64,000 nt of DNA from Trinickia terrae (GCF_005144415.1 NZ_SWJE01000003.1:372001-436000); one strand, 5' to 3'; shown: positions 1 through 10,988, counted from the stretch's first letter. The notes: a model not told the origin generated them from the letters alone. Program-made: numbers and translations.

Positions 1-136
1 TCTGCCGGGCTGGTCCGGCAAGATCGAGTTGCGCTGAAACTTGCGGATTCTTGCGGCGGGTTAAGGTTCGCCTAAGGATTTGTCGTTTATCATCAGGCGC
101 TTACAAAACCAATAAAACCTGAAAACGGGAGTCCTC

Positions 137-667
137 ATGCAATCGACCATGCGTTCCGGGCGGTATTCCAAGCCGGCCATCTTTTTTCACTGGGCGATTT
201 TCCTGCTGGTCGCGCTCGCTTATCTCGCGATCGAAGTCCGCGGCCCGAAGGGCACCGATAGCCGCGTGTTCTGGAGCAACGTGCATTTCTGGTGCGGCGC
301 GCTGGTGCTCATGCTCGCGGTGCCGCGTTTCTTCTGGCGTTTGTGGAAAGGCGCGCCGGCCGAGTTCGGAGCGAATCCACTGCTCGCGTTCCTGGCGCGC
401 CTCGTGCACGTCGCGCTTTATCTCTTCATTTTCGTGCAGCCGCTGCTCGGCATCCTGTTCGTCAACCTGGGCGGACATCCGGTGACGCTCCCCGGCCTGC
501 CTTTCGATATTGTGCTGGCGGGACCCGACCCCGCCGCGCGCACGGTGCTCAAGGAAGCGCATGAGCTGATCGGCAATGCGTTCTACTGGGTGATCGGCCT
601 TCACGCGCTCGCTGCGATCGGGCACCACGTCGTGTTCAAGGACAACACGCTGCGGCGGATGATCTGA
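137..667 (+). CDS. Cytochrome b561 family protein
   Basis: This is a 176-residue di-heme b561 protein of the CybB type, an inner-membrane electron carrier thought to exchange electrons with ubiquinone. Four hydrophobic segments are visible. Histidines at 18, 50, 142 and 156 have the same mutual spacing as the heme ligands of E. coli CybB (13, 45, 137, 151), which supports function. The ATG at 137 follows a purine-rich GGGAG about 6 bases upstream. It converges on xylH with 3 bases between the stop codons, so it is not part of the xylose operon. The physiological partner is not evident from the context. Confidence 0.9.
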   Translation: MQSTMRSGRYSKPAIFFHWAIFLLVALAYLAIEVRGPKGTDSRVFWSNVHFWCGALVLMLAVPRFFWRLWKGAPAEFGANPLLAFLARLVHVALYLFIFVQPLLGILFVNLGGHPVTLPGLPFDIVLAGPDPAARTVLKEAHELIGNAFYWVIGLHALAAIGHHVVFKDNTLRRMI

Positions 668-670
668 TCC

Positions 671-1870
671 TCAGCGCCGGTTCGACCCCGACACCACGTC
701 GATCCACACGGCCAGCACCAGAATCCCGCCTTTCACGATCATCTGCCAGTAGGCATCGACATCGAGCATCGACATGCCGTTGTCGAGGCTAGCCATCACG
801 AGCGCGCCGATCAGCGCGCCGTAGACGGTCCCCGAGCCGCCGCGCATCGACGTGCCGCCGATGAAGCACGCGGCGATCGCGTCCAGCTCTCCCATCGAGC
901 CCGCCGAGGGCGACCCCGCCGCGAGCCGCGCGGTGTTTACGATGCCCGCGAACGCGCACATGAGCCCCATCAGCGCGAAGATCGCGAGCTTCACGCGATT
1001 CGTGTTGACGCCCGACAGGCGCGTCGCCTCGAGGTTCGAGCCGACCGCATAGATGCGGCGCCCGAACACCGTCTGCGTCGCGATCCAGGAGAACACGCCG
1101 AGCAGCGCGAGCAGCAGCAGGACCGGCACCGGGATGCCGCCGTAGCGGTCGAGTGTCGCGACGAAGGCGAGCAGGATCGCGCCCGCGCCGGCGATCTTCG
1201 CCACGTCCTGCCAGCGCGGCGCCAAAGGCAGCCGATAGCGCTGGCGGTTTTGGCGCTGGCGCATCGTGAGCAGCGCCAGCAGCAGGAACAGCGCGACCGC
1301 GAGCGCATCGCCTGCGACGCGCGGCAGGTAGCCCTGGCCGATGAAGACGAAGCTGTCCGAGACGGGCGCGATCGTCGAGCCGCCGGTGACGCCAAGCAGG
1401 ATGCCGCGATAGGCGAGCATGCCGCCGAGCCCGACGATGAACGACGGAATGCCTCGATAAGCCGACAGCCACCCGTTGGCCATCCCGACCAGCACGCCGA
1501 GCAGCATGACGACGGGCACTGTCGCGCCGATGGGCCAATGGAGGGTCACGTCGAGAATCGCCGCGATGCCGCCGAGCAGGCCTAGCAGCGAGCCGACCGA
1601 CAAATCGATCTCGCCCGAGATGATGACGAACACCATTCCGCACGCGAGCATGCCCGTGATCGCCATCTGCCGCAGCAGGTTCGAGAGGTTGCGCGGCGTG
1701 ATGAACGCGCCGTCGGTGAGGAACGAGAAGAAGATCCAGATCGCCGCGACCGCGATGAGCAGCGCCAGGATCTTGTAGCGCGCGAACAACTGCTGGAAGC
1801 GCTGGGCGGCCGCCATGGAGCCGCGCGAGGCGGCGTCCTGCGCGCCGGGGGAGGAGACATCGGGAGTCAT
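671..1870 (-). CDS. xylH: D-xylose ABC transporter, permease XylH
   Basis: The product is a 399-residue membrane permease of the ribose/xylose ABC family (BPD_transp_2). It forms the inner-membrane channel for xylose imported by XylF-XylG. About ten hydrophobic segments are visible, with the family signature [13 protein letters not shown] near residue 85. The N-terminus is about 30 residues longer and hydrophilic, as in other proteobacterial XylH proteins. Its ATG overlaps the xylG stop codon (ATGA), so the two are translationally coupled. It is the last gene of the xylAB-FGH unit. Confidence 0.93.
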   Translation of the reverse strand: MTPDVSSPGAQDAASRGSMAAAQRFQQLFARYKILALLIAVAAIWIFFSFLTDGAFITPRNLSNLLRQMAITGMLACGMVFVIISGEIDLSVGSLLGLLGGIAAILDVTLHWPIGATVPVVMLLGVLVGMANGWLSAYRGIPSFIVGLGGMLAYRGILLGVTGGSTIAPVSDSFVFIGQGYLPRVAGDALAVALFLLLALLTMRQRQNRQRYRLPLAPRWQDVAKIAGAGAILLAFVATLDRYGGIPVPVLLLLALLGVFSWIATQTVFGRRIYAVGSNLEATRLSGVNTNRVKLAIFALMGLMCAFAGIVNTARLAAGSPSAGSMGELDAIAACFIGGTSMRGGSGTVYGALIGALVMASLDNGMSMLDVDAYWQMIVKGGILVLAVWIDVVSGSNRR

Positions 1871-3426
1871 GCTGCGTTCGCTCCGTTGGAGATCGTGGGT
1901 CGCTGCGCGGGACTGATCGCGGCGGTGAGGATGTCTTCTTGCGTGAGGCCGTCGTTGACGAAGTCGCCGCGCACCTCGCCCTCGCCGATCACGAGCACGC
2001 GGTCGCTGATGCCGAGCACCTCCGGCAGTTCCGACGACACCATCACGATCGCCACGCCGCGCTGCGCGAGCTGGTTGATGAGCTTGTAGATTTCGTACTT
2101 CGCGCCGACGTCGACGCCGCGCGTGGGCTCGTCGAGGATCAGCACCTGCGGCTCGGTCAGCAGCATGCGCGTGAGCACGGCCTTCTGCTGGTTGCCGCCC
2201 GACAGGCTCGCGATCGACAGCATCGGGTGCGCGGCGCGCACCGTGAGCCGCGTCATCTCGGTGCGGATCGTGTCGAGCTCGGCGGCGGCGTCGATGCGGC
2301 CGTGCCTGGCAAAGCGCTGCAATACAGCGAGCGTGATGTTGTGGCCGACGGAGAGGTGCGGCACGATGCCGTGGCGTTTGCGGTCCTCGGGCACCATGGC
2401 GATGCCGGCGCGGATCGCGTCGATGGGTGCGCGGATCCTGAGCGGCTTGCCGTTCAACAGCACCGTCGCCTCGCTCGCGCCCGGATAGGCGCCGAAGACC
2501 GCCTGCATCAGCTCGGTGCGGCCCGCGCCGACCAGGCCCGCCACGCCGAGGATCTCGCCGCGCCGCACGCTGAACGACACGCCGTCGACGCGCTTGCGGC
2601 GCGGGTTGGAGACGTCGAAGCAGGTCACGTTGCGTGCTTCGAGCACCGCTTCACCGATGTCATGCGGCTCGCGCGGAAACAGGTTCTTGATCTCGCGGCC
2701 GACCATCATCGCGATGATCTTGTCGGTGGTGAGCGCGCGCATCGGCTCGGTGCCGACGTGGCGGCCGTCGCGAATCACGGTGATCGTGTCGCACACGGCC
2801 TCGACTTCGTCGAGCTTGTGCGAGACATAGACGCACGCCACGCCGCGCCGCTTCAGGTCGCGCACGATGGCGAGCAGGATGCGCGTCTCGGCTTCGGTCA
2901 GCGATGACGACGGCTCATCGAGCAGCAGCAGCTTCGCGCGCTTGTTCAGCGCCTTGGCGATCTCGATCAGCTGCTGATGTCCGCCGCCGTAGTTCATCAC
3001 GGGCTGCGCGACGTTGATGCCGGTGATGTTGAGTTCGCGCAGCAACGCGTCGGCCCGCTGGTACATCGCCGCGTAGTTCATGCGGCCGCCGGGCAGCGTG
3101 ATCTCGTTGCCGAGAAAGATGTTCTCGGCCACCGACAGCTCCGGCACCAGCATCAGCTCCTGGTGGATGATGACGATGCCGGCGCGCTCGGTGTCGCGCA
3201 CGCTCGCCGCCTTCAGCGGCGCGCCGTCCCAGAGGATCTCGCCGTCCCAGGTGCCGTGCGAGTACACGCCCGACAGCACCTTCATCAGCGTCGACTTGCC
3301 CGCGCCGTTCTCGCCGCACAGGCCGACGCATTCGCCCGGCGCGACCGCGAGGTCGATGCCGTCGAGCGCCTTTACGCCGGAAAATGCCTTGACGATGCCG
3401 CGCATCGCCAGCAGGGGTTGCGTCAT
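1867..3426 (-). CDS. xylG: D-xylose ABC transporter, ATP-binding protein XylG
   Basis: This 519-residue protein has two fused ABC ATPase domains, as expected for sugar importers of the Rbs/Xyl/Mgl class. The first domain has Walker [10 protein letters not shown] near residue 40 and Walker [12 protein letters not shown]. The second has a degenerate Walker A (GLVGAGRTE), the signature LSGGNQQK and Walker [13 protein letters not shown]. The degenerate second P-loop is normal for this family. The frame stays open far upstream across xylF, but homology begins at [10 protein letters not shown], so the ATG at 3426 is chosen. It lies between xylF and xylH. Confidence 0.93.
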   Translation of the reverse strand: MTQPLLAMRGIVKAFSGVKALDGIDLAVAPGECVGLCGENGAGKSTLMKVLSGVYSHGTWDGEILWDGAPLKAASVRDTERAGIVIIHQELMLVPELSVAENIFLGNEITLPGGRMNYAAMYQRADALLRELNITGINVAQPVMNYGGGHQQLIEIAKALNKRAKLLLLDEPSSSLTEAETRILLAIVRDLKRRGVACVYVSHKLDEVEAVCDTITVIRDGRHVGTEPMRALTTDKIIAMMVGREIKNLFPREPHDIGEAVLEARNVTCFDVSNPRRKRVDGVSFSVRRGEILGVAGLVGAGRTELMQAVFGAYPGASEATVLLNGKPLRIRAPIDAIRAGIAMVPEDRKRHGIVPHLSVGHNITLAVLQRFARHGRIDAAAELDTIRTEMTRLTVRAAHPMLSIASLSGGNQQKAVLTRMLLTEPQVLILDEPTRGVDVGAKYEIYKLINQLAQRGVAIVMVSSELPEVLGISDRVLVIGEGEVRGDFVNDGLTQEDILTAAISPAQRPTISNGANAA

Positions 3427-3515
3427 TCGCTCATGCCTCGTTGCAAGAGCGCGGCGAGGTTCGTCACACGCTGCGCTGCGTGTCGCCTGCTTCGAACCCC
3501 GCCGCGCGGGATCGC

Positions 3516-4544
3516 TTATTGGCTCGTGAGCTGCGCCTGCGTATAGAAGCCGTCCTTCACGACGACGTCGACATTGCTCTTCGTGAGCAGCGTGGGCTGA
3601 AGCAGGATCGTGTCGACCTTCTTCTTGCCGTTGTCGTACTGCGCGTTGTACGCCGGCTTCTCGCCCTTCGCGAGCTGGACCGCGAGCTTGGCGGCTTCGC
3701 CCGCGATCAGCTTGAGCGGCTTGTAGACGGTCATCGTCTGCGTACCCGCCACGACGCGCTTCACGGCCGCGAGGTCCGCGTCCTGGCCCGAGACCGGCAC
3801 CTTGCCCGCCAGATGCTGCGCGGCGAGCGCCTGGATCGCGCCGCCCGCGGTGCCGTCGTTCGAGGCGACGATCGCATCGATCTTGTTGCTGTTCGCCGTG
3901 AGCGCGTCCTCGACGATGCGCAGCGCCGTCGATGCGCTCCACTCCGGCACCCACTGCTGGCCGACGATCTTGATGTCGCCGCGGTCGATTGCGGGCTTGA
4001 GCACTTCGAGCTGGCCTTCGCGCAGCATCTTCGCGTTGTTGTCGGTCGGCGCGCCGCCAAGCAGGAAGTAGTTGCCCTTCGGCTGCGCGCTGTAGACGCC
4101 CTGGGCCTGCAGCTCGCCGACCTTCTTGTTGTCGAACGAGATGTAGGCGTCGACATCGGAGTCGAGGATCAGCCGGTCGTAGGAGATCACCTTGATGCCG
4201 GCCTTCTTCGCTTCGGCGATGACGTTGCCGAGTGTCTTCGAGTTGAACGGCACGATCACGATCACGTCGACGCCGCGCGAGATCAGGTTCTCGATCTGCG
4301 AGATCTGGCGTGCTTCGCTCGCGTCGGCCGATTGCACGGAGACCTTCGCGCCGAGCTTCTCGGCGGCGGCGACGAAGTAGTCGCGGTCGCGCGACCAGCG
4401 CTCGACGCGCAAGTCGTCGATGCAAAAGCCGATCTCGGGGCGATCCTTGCTGGCGTGCGCGAGCGGCGCGGCCAGCGACAGGGTGGCGAGCATCGCTCCA
4501 CAGACGAGCGAACTCAGGACGGAACGGCGCTTGGAAAATTTCAT
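3516..4544 (-). CDS. xylF: D-xylose-binding periplasmic protein XylF
   Basis: The 342-residue product is a periplasmic sugar-binding protein of the type I fold (Peripla_BP_4). It captures D-xylose and delivers it to XylGH. A Sec signal peptide is clear: a KRR-containing N-region, a hydrophobic core and an A-H-A cleavage site near residue 31, followed by [18 protein letters not shown], which matches XylF. The start has AAAGGAG upstream on the minus strand. An 89-base gap separates it from xylG, and a 156-base gap with a hairpin separates it from xylB. Confidence 0.93.
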   Translation of the reverse strand: MKFSKRRSVLSSLVCGAMLATLSLAAPLAHASKDRPEIGFCIDDLRVERWSRDRDYFVAAAEKLGAKVSVQSADASEARQISQIENLISRGVDVIVIVPFNSKTLGNVIAEAKKAGIKVISYDRLILDSDVDAYISFDNKKVGELQAQGVYSAQPKGNYFLLGGAPTDNNAKMLREGQLEVLKPAIDRGDIKIVGQQWVPEWSASTALRIVEDALTANSNKIDAIVASNDGTAGGAIQALAAQHLAGKVPVSGQDADLAAVKRVVAGTQTMTVYKPLKLIAGEAAKLAVQLAKGEKPAYNAQYDNGKKKVDTILLQPTLLTKSNVDVVVKDGFYTQAQLTSQ

Positions 4545-4588
4545 GTCTCACTCCTTTTGTCTTGTATGGCGGTAAGGCCGGATGTGTC

Positions 4589-4614
4589 GAGCGGCGTGGC
4601 GAGACACGCCGCTC
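4589..4614 (-). promoter_or_regulatory. Stem-loop in the xylB-xylF intergenic gap
   Basis: A perfect 10-bp stem (GAGCGGCGTG with CACGCCGCTC, 6-base loop) sits between xylB and xylF. No T-run follows on either strand, so it is not a standard intrinsic terminator. It may stabilise the xylFGH message or attenuate transcription out of xylAB, giving different levels for transporter and enzymes. This role is inferred. Confidence 0.45.
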
Positions 4615-4700
4615 GCGGAATCGACTGCACAGGATTACTGATAGGTGATGCGGCTCATATGGCCGCTCGTTTGTTGTTGTCGTGAGGCTGCGTGCTGCGT

Positions 4701-6182
4701 CTATGCGTTCGCGGCGAACACCGGTTCGAGCGCACGATAGAGCGCGCCGAACGTCGGACGCCGCTCGTCGCGATACCACGCGTGACGCGCGGCGTCCGGC
4801 TCGCGCACGGCGACGATTTCGGGCGTTGGACAGATCGCATCGAGCGAGGCTGACGGCTCCAGCGCGAGATGCGCGAGGCGCGCCGCGCCGAGCGCCGGGC
4901 CGACTTCGCCGCCGGCGCGCAGCGTCAGCGGCCGGCCGAAGAGGTCGGCGAGCATCTGCGTCCAGTACACGCTGCGCGAGCCGCCGCCGATCAACGAGAT
5001 GTCGTCGGGCACGAGGCCCGCCGCGTGCAGCGCGTCCATGCCGTCGAGCAAGGCGAAGCCGACGCCTTCGAGCGTGGCGTTCGCGAGGTCGGGGCGGATC
5101 GTGTCGGGCGCGAGGCCGTGGAAGACGCCCTTCGCGTTGACGTTGTTGTGCGGCGTGCGCTCGCCCGACAGGTAGGGCAGGAACCACGGGCGGCGGGTGC
5201 GCGCCGCGTTCGCCTCGGCATCGGCGAGCAGCGCGGCGACATCGGCGTAGCCCGTGAGCTGCGCGGTGAAATCGAGGCAGCCTGCCGCGTTGAGCATCAC
5301 CGACATCAAGTGCCAGGTCTGCGGCAGCGCATGGCAGAAGCTGTGGACGGCGGAGGCCGGGTTCGCGAGGAAACCGTCGGAGACCGCGAAGTAGACGCCC
5401 GAGGTGCCGAGCGACAGCATCGCCTGCCCGGTGCGCACGATGCCGACGCCGACCGCGCCCGCCGCGTTGTCGCCGCCGCCCGCGACGACCGGGATCTCGC
5501 GCAGTCCCCATTCGCGTGCGAGCTCGGGCTTGAGCATGCCGGTCACTTGATTGCCTTCGAAGACGGCGGGCATCTGCTCGCGCGACAAGCCGCAGGCGGC
5601 CAGCAGCGTATCGCTGTAGCCGCGCTTGGCGACGTCGAGCCAGAGCGTGCCGGCCGCATCCGACGGATCGGTGGCGAAGCCGCCGGTCAGGCGGTAGCGC
5701 AGGTAGTCCTTGGGCAGCAGGACGCGGGCGATGCGCGCGAAGATTTCCGGCTCATGCTTGCGGACCCACAGCAGCTTCGGCGCGGTGAAGCCGGGCATCG
5801 CGAGATTGCCCGCCACGGCGCGCAACTCAGGCGCCGCGCTTTCGAGCTCGTGGCATTCGGCGTCGCAGCGTCCGTCGTTCCAGAGGATCGCGGGGCGCAG
5901 CACGCCGCCTTGCGCATCGAGCAGGGTCGCGCCATGCATCTGGCCGGTGAGTCCCAGCGCTTCGATCTGCGTGGCGCCGATGCCTTGCGAGCGCGCTTCG
6001 CCGAGCAAAGCGGCCAGCGCCTCCGCCGTGGCGCTCCACCAGTCTTCCGGCGCCTGCTCGGACCAGCGCGGCTGCGGCCGGCTGACCGCGAGCGAGCGCG
6101 TCGCGCTGCCGCGCACGCGGCCGTCGCGATCGAGCAGCACGGCCTTGACGCCCGAGGTGCCGAGGTCGATACCGATGAACAT
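4701..6182 (-). CDS. xylB: Xylulokinase
   Basis: This FGGY-family kinase of 493 residues phosphorylates D-xylulose to D-xylulose 5-phosphate, the entry point to the pentose phosphate pathway. The N-terminal phosphate-binding motif [16 protein letters not shown] and a second ATPase motif (SLGTSGVYF) are present, with GLTGQMHG near residue 77 matching the substrate region of XylB. Length is normal. It lies 51 bases downstream of xylA on the same strand, so the two are probably co-transcribed. Confidence 0.95.
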   Translation of the reverse strand: MFIGIDLGTSGVKAVLLDRDGRVRGSATRSLAVSRPQPRWSEQAPEDWWSATAEALAALLGEARSQGIGATQIEALGLTGQMHGATLLDAQGGVLRPAILWNDGRCDAECHELESAAPELRAVAGNLAMPGFTAPKLLWVRKHEPEIFARIARVLLPKDYLRYRLTGGFATDPSDAAGTLWLDVAKRGYSDTLLAACGLSREQMPAVFEGNQVTGMLKPELAREWGLREIPVVAGGGDNAAGAVGVGIVRTGQAMLSLGTSGVYFAVSDGFLANPASAVHSFCHALPQTWHLMSVMLNAAGCLDFTAQLTGYADVAALLADAEANAARTRRPWFLPYLSGERTPHNNVNAKGVFHGLAPDTIRPDLANATLEGVGFALLDGMDALHAAGLVPDDISLIGGGSRSVYWTQMLADLFGRPLTLRAGGEVGPALGAARLAHLALEPSASLDAICPTPEIVAVREPDAARHAWYRDERRPTFGALYRALEPVFAANA

Positions 6183-6233
6183 GTCTCCGTCCTTTTGTTC
6201 GCGTCTTCCTTGGGCGCCGCCGTGCAGGCTGCG

Positions 6234-7556
6234 TCAGCGCGCGCCGTAGATCGTCCGGTTCACGACGTTCTCTAGCCGCTCCTGCTGGCCGCTCGCGTGC
6301 TGCGGATTCAGGCCGCGCGCGGCCGCGTCGGAGGAGAGCGTCGCGAGCGTGTAGCCGCCCGACAGGATCTTGCGTCCGAACTCCGTATCCCAGCCCGCAT
6401 AGCGCTGCTGCTTGAACTGCTCGAGCCGGTCGTTCTCGACGAGCGCGGCGGCGCGTTCGAGCGCGAGCGCGAGATTGTCGATGGCGCCGACGTGGCCGTA
6501 GAAGAGATCTTCCGGATCGACGCTCTGACGCCGCACTTTCGCATCGAAGTTCATGCCGCCCGTGGTGAAGCCGCCGTGCCGCAGTATCTCGTAGAACGCG
6601 AGCGTCAGCTCCTCGACGCTGTTCGGGAACTGGTCGGTGTCCCAGCCGTTTTGCGGATCGCCGCGATTGGCGTCGACGCTGCCGAAGACGCCGAGCGCGA
6701 ACGCCGTCGCGATCTCGTGATGGAACGAGTGGCCGGCGAGCGTCGCGTGGTTTGCCTCGATGTTGAGGCGGAATTCGTTCTGCAGGCCGTATTGCGTGAG
6801 AAAGCCGTGCACCGTGGCGACGTCGTAGTCGTATTGATGCTTGGTCGGCTCCTGCGGTTTCGGCTCGATCAGCAGCATGCCCTTGAAGCCGATCTTCTGC
6901 TTGTGCTCGGCCACCATGTTCAGGAAGCGCGCGAGCTGCTCTCGCTCGCGCGCGAGGTCTGTGTTGAGCGGCGTCTCGTAGCCCTCGCGGCCGCCCCACA
7001 GCACGTAGTTCTCGCCGCCTAGACGCTGTGTTGCGTCGAGCGCGTGACAGACCTGCGTCGCCGCATAGGCGAACACTTCCGGGTTCGGATTGGTCGCGGC
7101 ACCGGCCGCGTAGCGCGGATGCGAGAACAGGTTCGCCGTGCCCCACAGGAGCTTGACGCCCGTGTCCTGCTGCTTCTTCTCGAGATAGTCGACCATCCGC
7201 GAGAAGTTCTCGCGGTAGTGTTTGAGACTCGTGCCCTCGGGCGCGACGTCGGTGTCGTGGAACGTGTAGTAGGGCGTGCCGAGCTTCGTGAAGAATTCGA
7301 ACGCCGCATCGGCCTTCATCTGCGCGCGTTCCATCGCGTCGCCGGGCTGATGCCACGGACGATGGAAAGTCCCTTGCCCGAAGATGTCGCTGCCCGGCCA
7401 GCAGAACGTGTGCCAATAGCAGACGGCGATGCGCAAATGCTCTTCGAGCGTCTTGCCGAGCACGCGCTTGGTCTTGTCGTAGTGGCGGAACGCCAGCGCG
7501 TTCTCCGATTGCGGACCCTCGTAGCGGATCGCCGGAATGTGTTCGAAGTAGGACAT
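6234..7556 (-). CDS. xylA: Xylose isomerase
   Basis: The product (440 residues) interconverts D-xylose and D-xylulose in the cytoplasm using two divalent metal ions. Family motifs seen include [14 protein letters not shown], the metal-site region [17 protein letters not shown] and [17 protein letters not shown]. Length matches the 440-residue E. coli-type enzyme. The start at MSYFEHI is chosen over an upstream in-frame ATG because homology begins there and a GGAG precedes it. It heads the xylAB-FGH unit and is divergent from xylR. Confidence 0.96.
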   Translation of the reverse strand: MSYFEHIPAIRYEGPQSENALAFRHYDKTKRVLGKTLEEHLRIAVCYWHTFCWPGSDIFGQGTFHRPWHQPGDAMERAQMKADAAFEFFTKLGTPYYTFHDTDVAPEGTSLKHYRENFSRMVDYLEKKQQDTGVKLLWGTANLFSHPRYAAGAATNPNPEVFAYAATQVCHALDATQRLGGENYVLWGGREGYETPLNTDLAREREQLARFLNMVAEHKQKIGFKGMLLIEPKPQEPTKHQYDYDVATVHGFLTQYGLQNEFRLNIEANHATLAGHSFHHEIATAFALGVFGSVDANRGDPQNGWDTDQFPNSVEELTLAFYEILRHGGFTTGGMNFDAKVRRQSVDPEDLFYGHVGAIDNLALALERAAALVENDRLEQFKQQRYAGWDTEFGRKILSGGYTLATLSSDAAARGLNPQHASGQQERLENVVNRTIYGAR

Positions 7557-7581
7557 GTGCGTCTCCTTTGTTAGTACGCGC

Positions 7582-7624
7582 CGGGCCGCCCCAAGCGTAC
7601 TGACCGCCCCCTCGGGGGGCAGCG
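7582..7624 (-). repeat. Dispersed GC-rich intergenic repeat, copy 1
   Basis: Read on the minus strand, this segment has CTGCCCCCCGAGGGGGCGG, a spacer of about 10 bases, then CTTGGGGCGGCCCG. The same block arrangement recurs at 36566-36608 on the plus strand. It is a palindromic, non-coding element in the leader of xylA, probably a REP-like family. Confidence 0.6.
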
Positions 7625-7628
7625 TGTC

Positions 7629-7662
7629 GGCCGGAGTTAGTGCTTCAGCGCTTACTCCGGCC
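7629..7662. repeat. Hairpin next to the dispersed repeat
   Basis: GGCCGGAGT pairs with ACTCCGGCC over 9 bp, with further pairing inward around a TTCA loop. It directly abuts repeat copy 1 and may be part of the same mobile-palindrome element or act in the xylA leader. No T-run follows. Confidence 0.5.
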
Positions 7663-7882
7663 CCATGCACAGCAAGCAGAGAGCGTGGCGGCTGTTCACG
7701 TTACTTTGTTATGTTGCGCTGCAACCCGCGCCGCTTGGGCACGCGGGTCCGCAAGGTGAAGCCATGCTGCCAGCGCGGGGTGTGCACCGGCAATTGCGAA
7801 ATTGCGCAGCGGCCGTGATGTTTCTCACCGCTTGCCTGAGATCGCAGGCACAGCGGCGCGGTTCGGGGCCTAAAATAACTCG

Positions 7883-9094
7883 ATGACCCGCCCGCCCGCC
7901 CCTCAGACGCCGCTCACGCCGCATCGCATCGCGTTGCTCTTCAACGCGAACAAGGTGTATGACCGCGAGATCATCACCGGCATCGGGAACTACCTTCTGT
8001 CGACGCGCGTGGCGTGGGACCTTTTTCTCGAAGAAGACTTCCGCTGCCGGCTCGCGGGCATCGAGCGTTTCGCGGGCGACGGCATCATCGCCGACTTCGA
8101 CGACCCAGCCGTCTGCGAGGCGCTGCGCGATTGCCCGCTGCCGGTCGTCGCGGTGGGCTCGTCGTACGAGGACGCGGCTGATTACCCTCCCGATCTGCCC
8201 TACATCGCGACCGACAATGCCAAGCTCGTCTCGCTTGCTTACACGCATCTGATCGGCGCGGGGCTCTCGAACTTCGCGCTCTACAGCCTGCCCGAAGCGC
8301 CGGAAAACCGCTGGGCGCAGCAGCGCGAGCTCGCGTTCCAGCGCCTGCGCGCCGCGGACGGTCACGAAGCCGAGATCTACCGCGGCTTGCCAACGAGCGC
8401 ACCGGCCTGGAACGAAGCGATCGAGCGCCTCACCGCCTGGCTCGCAACGCTGGAGAAGCCGGTGGGCATCATCGCGGTCACGGACGCCCGCGCCCGGCAG
8501 CTGCTGCAGGCCTGTCTGACCTCGGGCACGCCGGTGCCGGAGCAGGTCGCGATCATCGGCATCGACAACGATCCGCTCACGCGCACGTTGACGCGCATTC
8601 CGCTGTCGTCGGTGATCCAGGGGACCGAGGAGATGGGGCGCACGGCGGCGCACCTGCTGCATCAGATGCTGCGCGGAGCGCGCTTTCCCGGAACGCGGAT
8701 CCTCGTGCCGCCGGTGGGCATCAATGTGCTCGAATCGACCAAGCACGAGCCGCTGGCGAGCCCCTATGTGATGCGCGCGCGGCACTTCATCCGCCAGTAC
8801 GCGTGCCAGGGCATCAAGACCGAGCAGGTGGCGGATTACGTCGGCGTGTCGCGCTCGTCGCTCGAAGAGTATTTCCGGCGCGAGCTGCAATGCACGGTGC
8901 ACCAGGAGATCCTGCGCCACAAGCTCGATGCCGCGAAGGCGCTGCTCGCCAAGCGAGATGCGTCGAGCGCGGAGGTGGCGATCCGCTGCGGCTTCACGTC
9001 TCTGCAATATATGTACGCGGTGTTCAAGCGCGAGCTCGGCTGCACGCCGCGCGAGTATCAGGAGCGCGTGAGCCCGTCGGCGACGCCGCAGTGA
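7883..9094 (+). CDS. xylR: Xylose operon activator XylR (AraC family)
   Basis: This 403-residue regulator has a type I periplasmic-binding-like sensor (residues about 12-275) fused to a C-terminal AraC/XylS DNA-binding domain (about 285-395), the architecture of XylR that binds xylose. The start of the sensor, IALLFNANKVYDREIITGIGNYL, closely matches XylR. The second helix-turn-helix reads VAIRCGFTSLQYMYAVFKRELG. It is divergent from xylA and likely activates xylAB-FGH in the presence of D-xylose. galM follows after 55 bases on the same strand. Confidence 0.92.
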   Translation: MTRPPAPQTPLTPHRIALLFNANKVYDREIITGIGNYLLSTRVAWDLFLEEDFRCRLAGIERFAGDGIIADFDDPAVCEALRDCPLPVVAVGSSYEDAADYPPDLPYIATDNAKLVSLAYTHLIGAGLSNFALYSLPEAPENRWAQQRELAFQRLRAADGHEAEIYRGLPTSAPAWNEAIERLTAWLATLEKPVGIIAVTDARARQLLQACLTSGTPVPEQVAIIGIDNDPLTRTLTRIPLSSVIQGTEEMGRTAAHLLHQMLRGARFPGTRILVPPVGINVLESTKHEPLASPYVMRARHFIRQYACQGIKTEQVADYVGVSRSSLEEYFRRELQCTVHQEILRHKLDAAKALLAKRDASSAEVAIRCGFTSLQYMYAVFKRELGCTPREYQERVSPSATPQ

Positions 9095-9149
9095 GCGGCG
9101 CGCTTTTTCCACCCGCTTTTCCACTCTTTTACCTCTGCCATCCCAACCT

Positions 9150-10214
9150 ATGATCAGCATCGCACGACTGTCTTCGGAACCTTGGGGCGTCTTGCCCGGC
9201 GGCGACGCGGTCCGCCTGTTCACGCTGCGCAACGCGCAAGGGATGAAGGTCGCGATCAGCGACCTGGGCGCGACGCTCGTCTCGTGGCATGCGCCCGATC
9301 GCGCCGGCCGGCTCGGCGACATCCTGCTCGGCCACGACACGCCGGCGGACTACTTTACGGCGATGGCCTACATGGGCGCGATCGTCGGCCGCTGGGCGAA
9401 CCGCATCGCCGGCGCGCGGTTCGTGCTCGACGGCATCGAGTACACGCTCGATCGCAACGAAGGCGAGAACCTGCTGCACGGCGGCGCGAGCGGTTTTCAT
9501 CGCGCGATCTGGAATGCGGAGGAAGACAACGGCGCGCTCGTGATGACGCTCGAGTCACCCGAGGGGGATGCCGGTTTCCCGGGGAGCGTCTCAGTGCAGG
9601 TGCGCTATGCGCTCGACGACGACGGCACGCTGTCGATCGACTACGAGGCGATCGCCGATGCGCCGACGCCGCTCAACCTCACGAACCACGCCTACTTCAA
9701 CCTGACGGGCGAGGCGGGCGCCGATATCCGCGGCCACATGATGACGATCGATGCCGACGCGTTTCTCGAAGTCGACGCCGCGCTGATCCCGACCCGGTTC
9801 GCGGAAGTCTCGGGCAACGCCTTCGATTTCCGGCAGGGTGCGCCGATCGGCGCGCGGCTCGACTGGCCGCACGCGCAGCTGGTGCAAGCCGGGGGCTTCG
9901 ATCACTGCTACGTGCTGAACCGTTCGGCGCAGGACGGCGTCCGGCAGGCGGCCTGCCTGTACGATCCGGCAAGCGGAAGGGAATTGACGGTCTTCACCGA
10001 CCAGCGTGGTCTCCAGTTCTACACGGGCAATTACCTGCAGGGCGTCGGCGGGCGCAACGGCGTGACCTACCAGCGTCACGCCGGGCTATGCCTGGAAGCG
10101 GGCGCCTTTCCCAACGAGGTCAACACGGCTGAGCAGGAGCGGGTGGTCGTGCGCCCCGGCGTGCGCTACCGGCAGGCGACGCGTTATCGCGTGGATGTGC
10201 GGAGTGGCGCTTGA
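9150..10214 (+). CDS. galM: Aldose 1-epimerase (mutarotase)
   Basis: The 354-residue product interconverts alpha and beta anomers of aldoses, here probably xylose or another sugar taken up with it. Motifs of the GalM family are visible: NRIAGARFVLDGIEYTLDRN, NLLHGG, the active-site region NLTNHAYFNLTGEAGADI, FDHCYVLNR, and YTGNYL. The catalytic glutamate lies in CLEAGAFPNEVN near residue 315. It follows xylR on the same strand and probably shares its transcript. Confidence 0.93.
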   Translation: MISIARLSSEPWGVLPGGDAVRLFTLRNAQGMKVAISDLGATLVSWHAPDRAGRLGDILLGHDTPADYFTAMAYMGAIVGRWANRIAGARFVLDGIEYTLDRNEGENLLHGGASGFHRAIWNAEEDNGALVMTLESPEGDAGFPGSVSVQVRYALDDDGTLSIDYEAIADAPTPLNLTNHAYFNLTGEAGADIRGHMMTIDADAFLEVDAALIPTRFAEVSGNAFDFRQGAPIGARLDWPHAQLVQAGGFDHCYVLNRSAQDGVRQAACLYDPASGRELTVFTDQRGLQFYTGNYLQGVGGRNGVTYQRHAGLCLEAGAFPNEVNTAEQERVVVRPGVRYRQATRYRVDVRSGA

Positions 10215-10266
10215 GCGCAGGCTCGCGCTAGCAAAGCGCCGCGCCGTCGCGGCGAAGAAAGGGCGT

Positions 10267-10581
10267 TCAGCACGAGGTGAACGGCAGGCGCGACACCACG
10301 GCCTCGGGGTTGAAGGCCGGGGGGGGCTCGACCGCCGTCCACCGCGTCCAGTGCGGCGCGAGATCGGGGGCTTTGATGCGCAACGTGCGCGAGCCGTCGA
10401 CGAAAACCAGCGACTCGATATTGAACGTGCCGCCATCTGCCGCGTCCTCCACGCGACCCGATTGATGAACGAAATCGAGGTTGCCCTCGCGCAGCAGGTC
10501 GAGGTAAGCCCCCAGCTCGGTGGTCGATGACTGGCCAATCCAACGGTTGAGAAGCGTGGCTGCGATTTCGGCGTCGAACAT
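10267..10581 (-). CDS. Hypothetical protein
   Basis: A 104-residue acidic soluble protein of unknown function. The start at MFDAEIAATLLNRWIG is chosen because AAGGAG lies 9 bases upstream on the minus strand and codon use becomes GC3-rich from there. It ends in a cysteine (LPFTSC). No signal peptide, membrane span or known motif is seen. It is convergent with galM and sits at the boundary where G+C falls towards the signalling locus, so it is probably backbone rather than part of that locus. Confidence 0.6.
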   Translation of the reverse strand: MFDAEIAATLLNRWIGQSSTTELGAYLDLLREGNLDFVHQSGRVEDAADGGTFNIESLVFVDGSRTLRIKAPDLAPHWTRWTAVEPPPAFNPEAVVSRLPFTSC

Positions 10582-10988
10582 GGAAATTTCTCCTTGTCTT
10601 TGCGCCGATTGGCGCGCGGGCAGCAGACACGACGAACGCACCCCTGGAGGTGCCCTTTGCGGTCTGGAGAAGTTGCGTCCTGTTCTCAATAGTAGCGGAA
10701 AACGGGCTGTATGGTGCGACGCACAATGCAAGCATTTGTTAGCTTGCGTTGCTGGCCAAAACCTTGCATTTTGCTTTCTTTTCCGCTGCTTGGCAGATGG
10801 CTGGAGCGCTTGTGTCCGGATTCCGCAGTCCCTTGCTTGCGGCATTGGGCCATTTATTTTGATATTTGTTCCGAAATTAATGCATCAAATAGCCTTGATT
10901 TACTTGACTGCACTTTTTGATGGTTTTATGGCAGGCTATAGGGTGAAGTAGAAAAGCGAAAATCACCATCATTCAACGGAGACTGAAA
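10582..10988. promoter_or_regulatory. AT-rich region upstream of the sensor-kinase operon
   Basis: These 407 bases hold no convincing gene. G+C falls sharply from about 10,700, the lowest stretch in the window by eye. A candidate sigma-70 promoter is TTGACT (10904-10909), a 17-base spacer and TATGGC (10927-10932). A Shine-Dalgarno GGAG at 10978-10981 serves the mini-ORF at 10989. The -10 match is weak, so promoter confidence is low. Confidence 0.4.

Larger units (their letters stand above)
7557..7882. promoter_or_regulatory. xylA/xylR divergent intergenic region
   Basis: This 326-base gap separates the divergent xylose operon and xylR, so it should hold both promoters and XylR sites. The half next to xylA is occupied by a GC-rich dispersed repeat and a long hairpin. 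The half next to xylR is less GC-rich and has a tandem AATTGCG/AAATTGCGC motif near 7794-7808 that could be an operator half-site pair. I could not assign -35/-10 elements with confidence. Confidence 0.5.

Noticed and set aside
3427-5511. Long N-terminal extension of the xylG frame
   Set aside because: It overlaps xylF and most of xylB, is Arg-rich and lacks homology; XylG proper starts at 3426 with a normal length.
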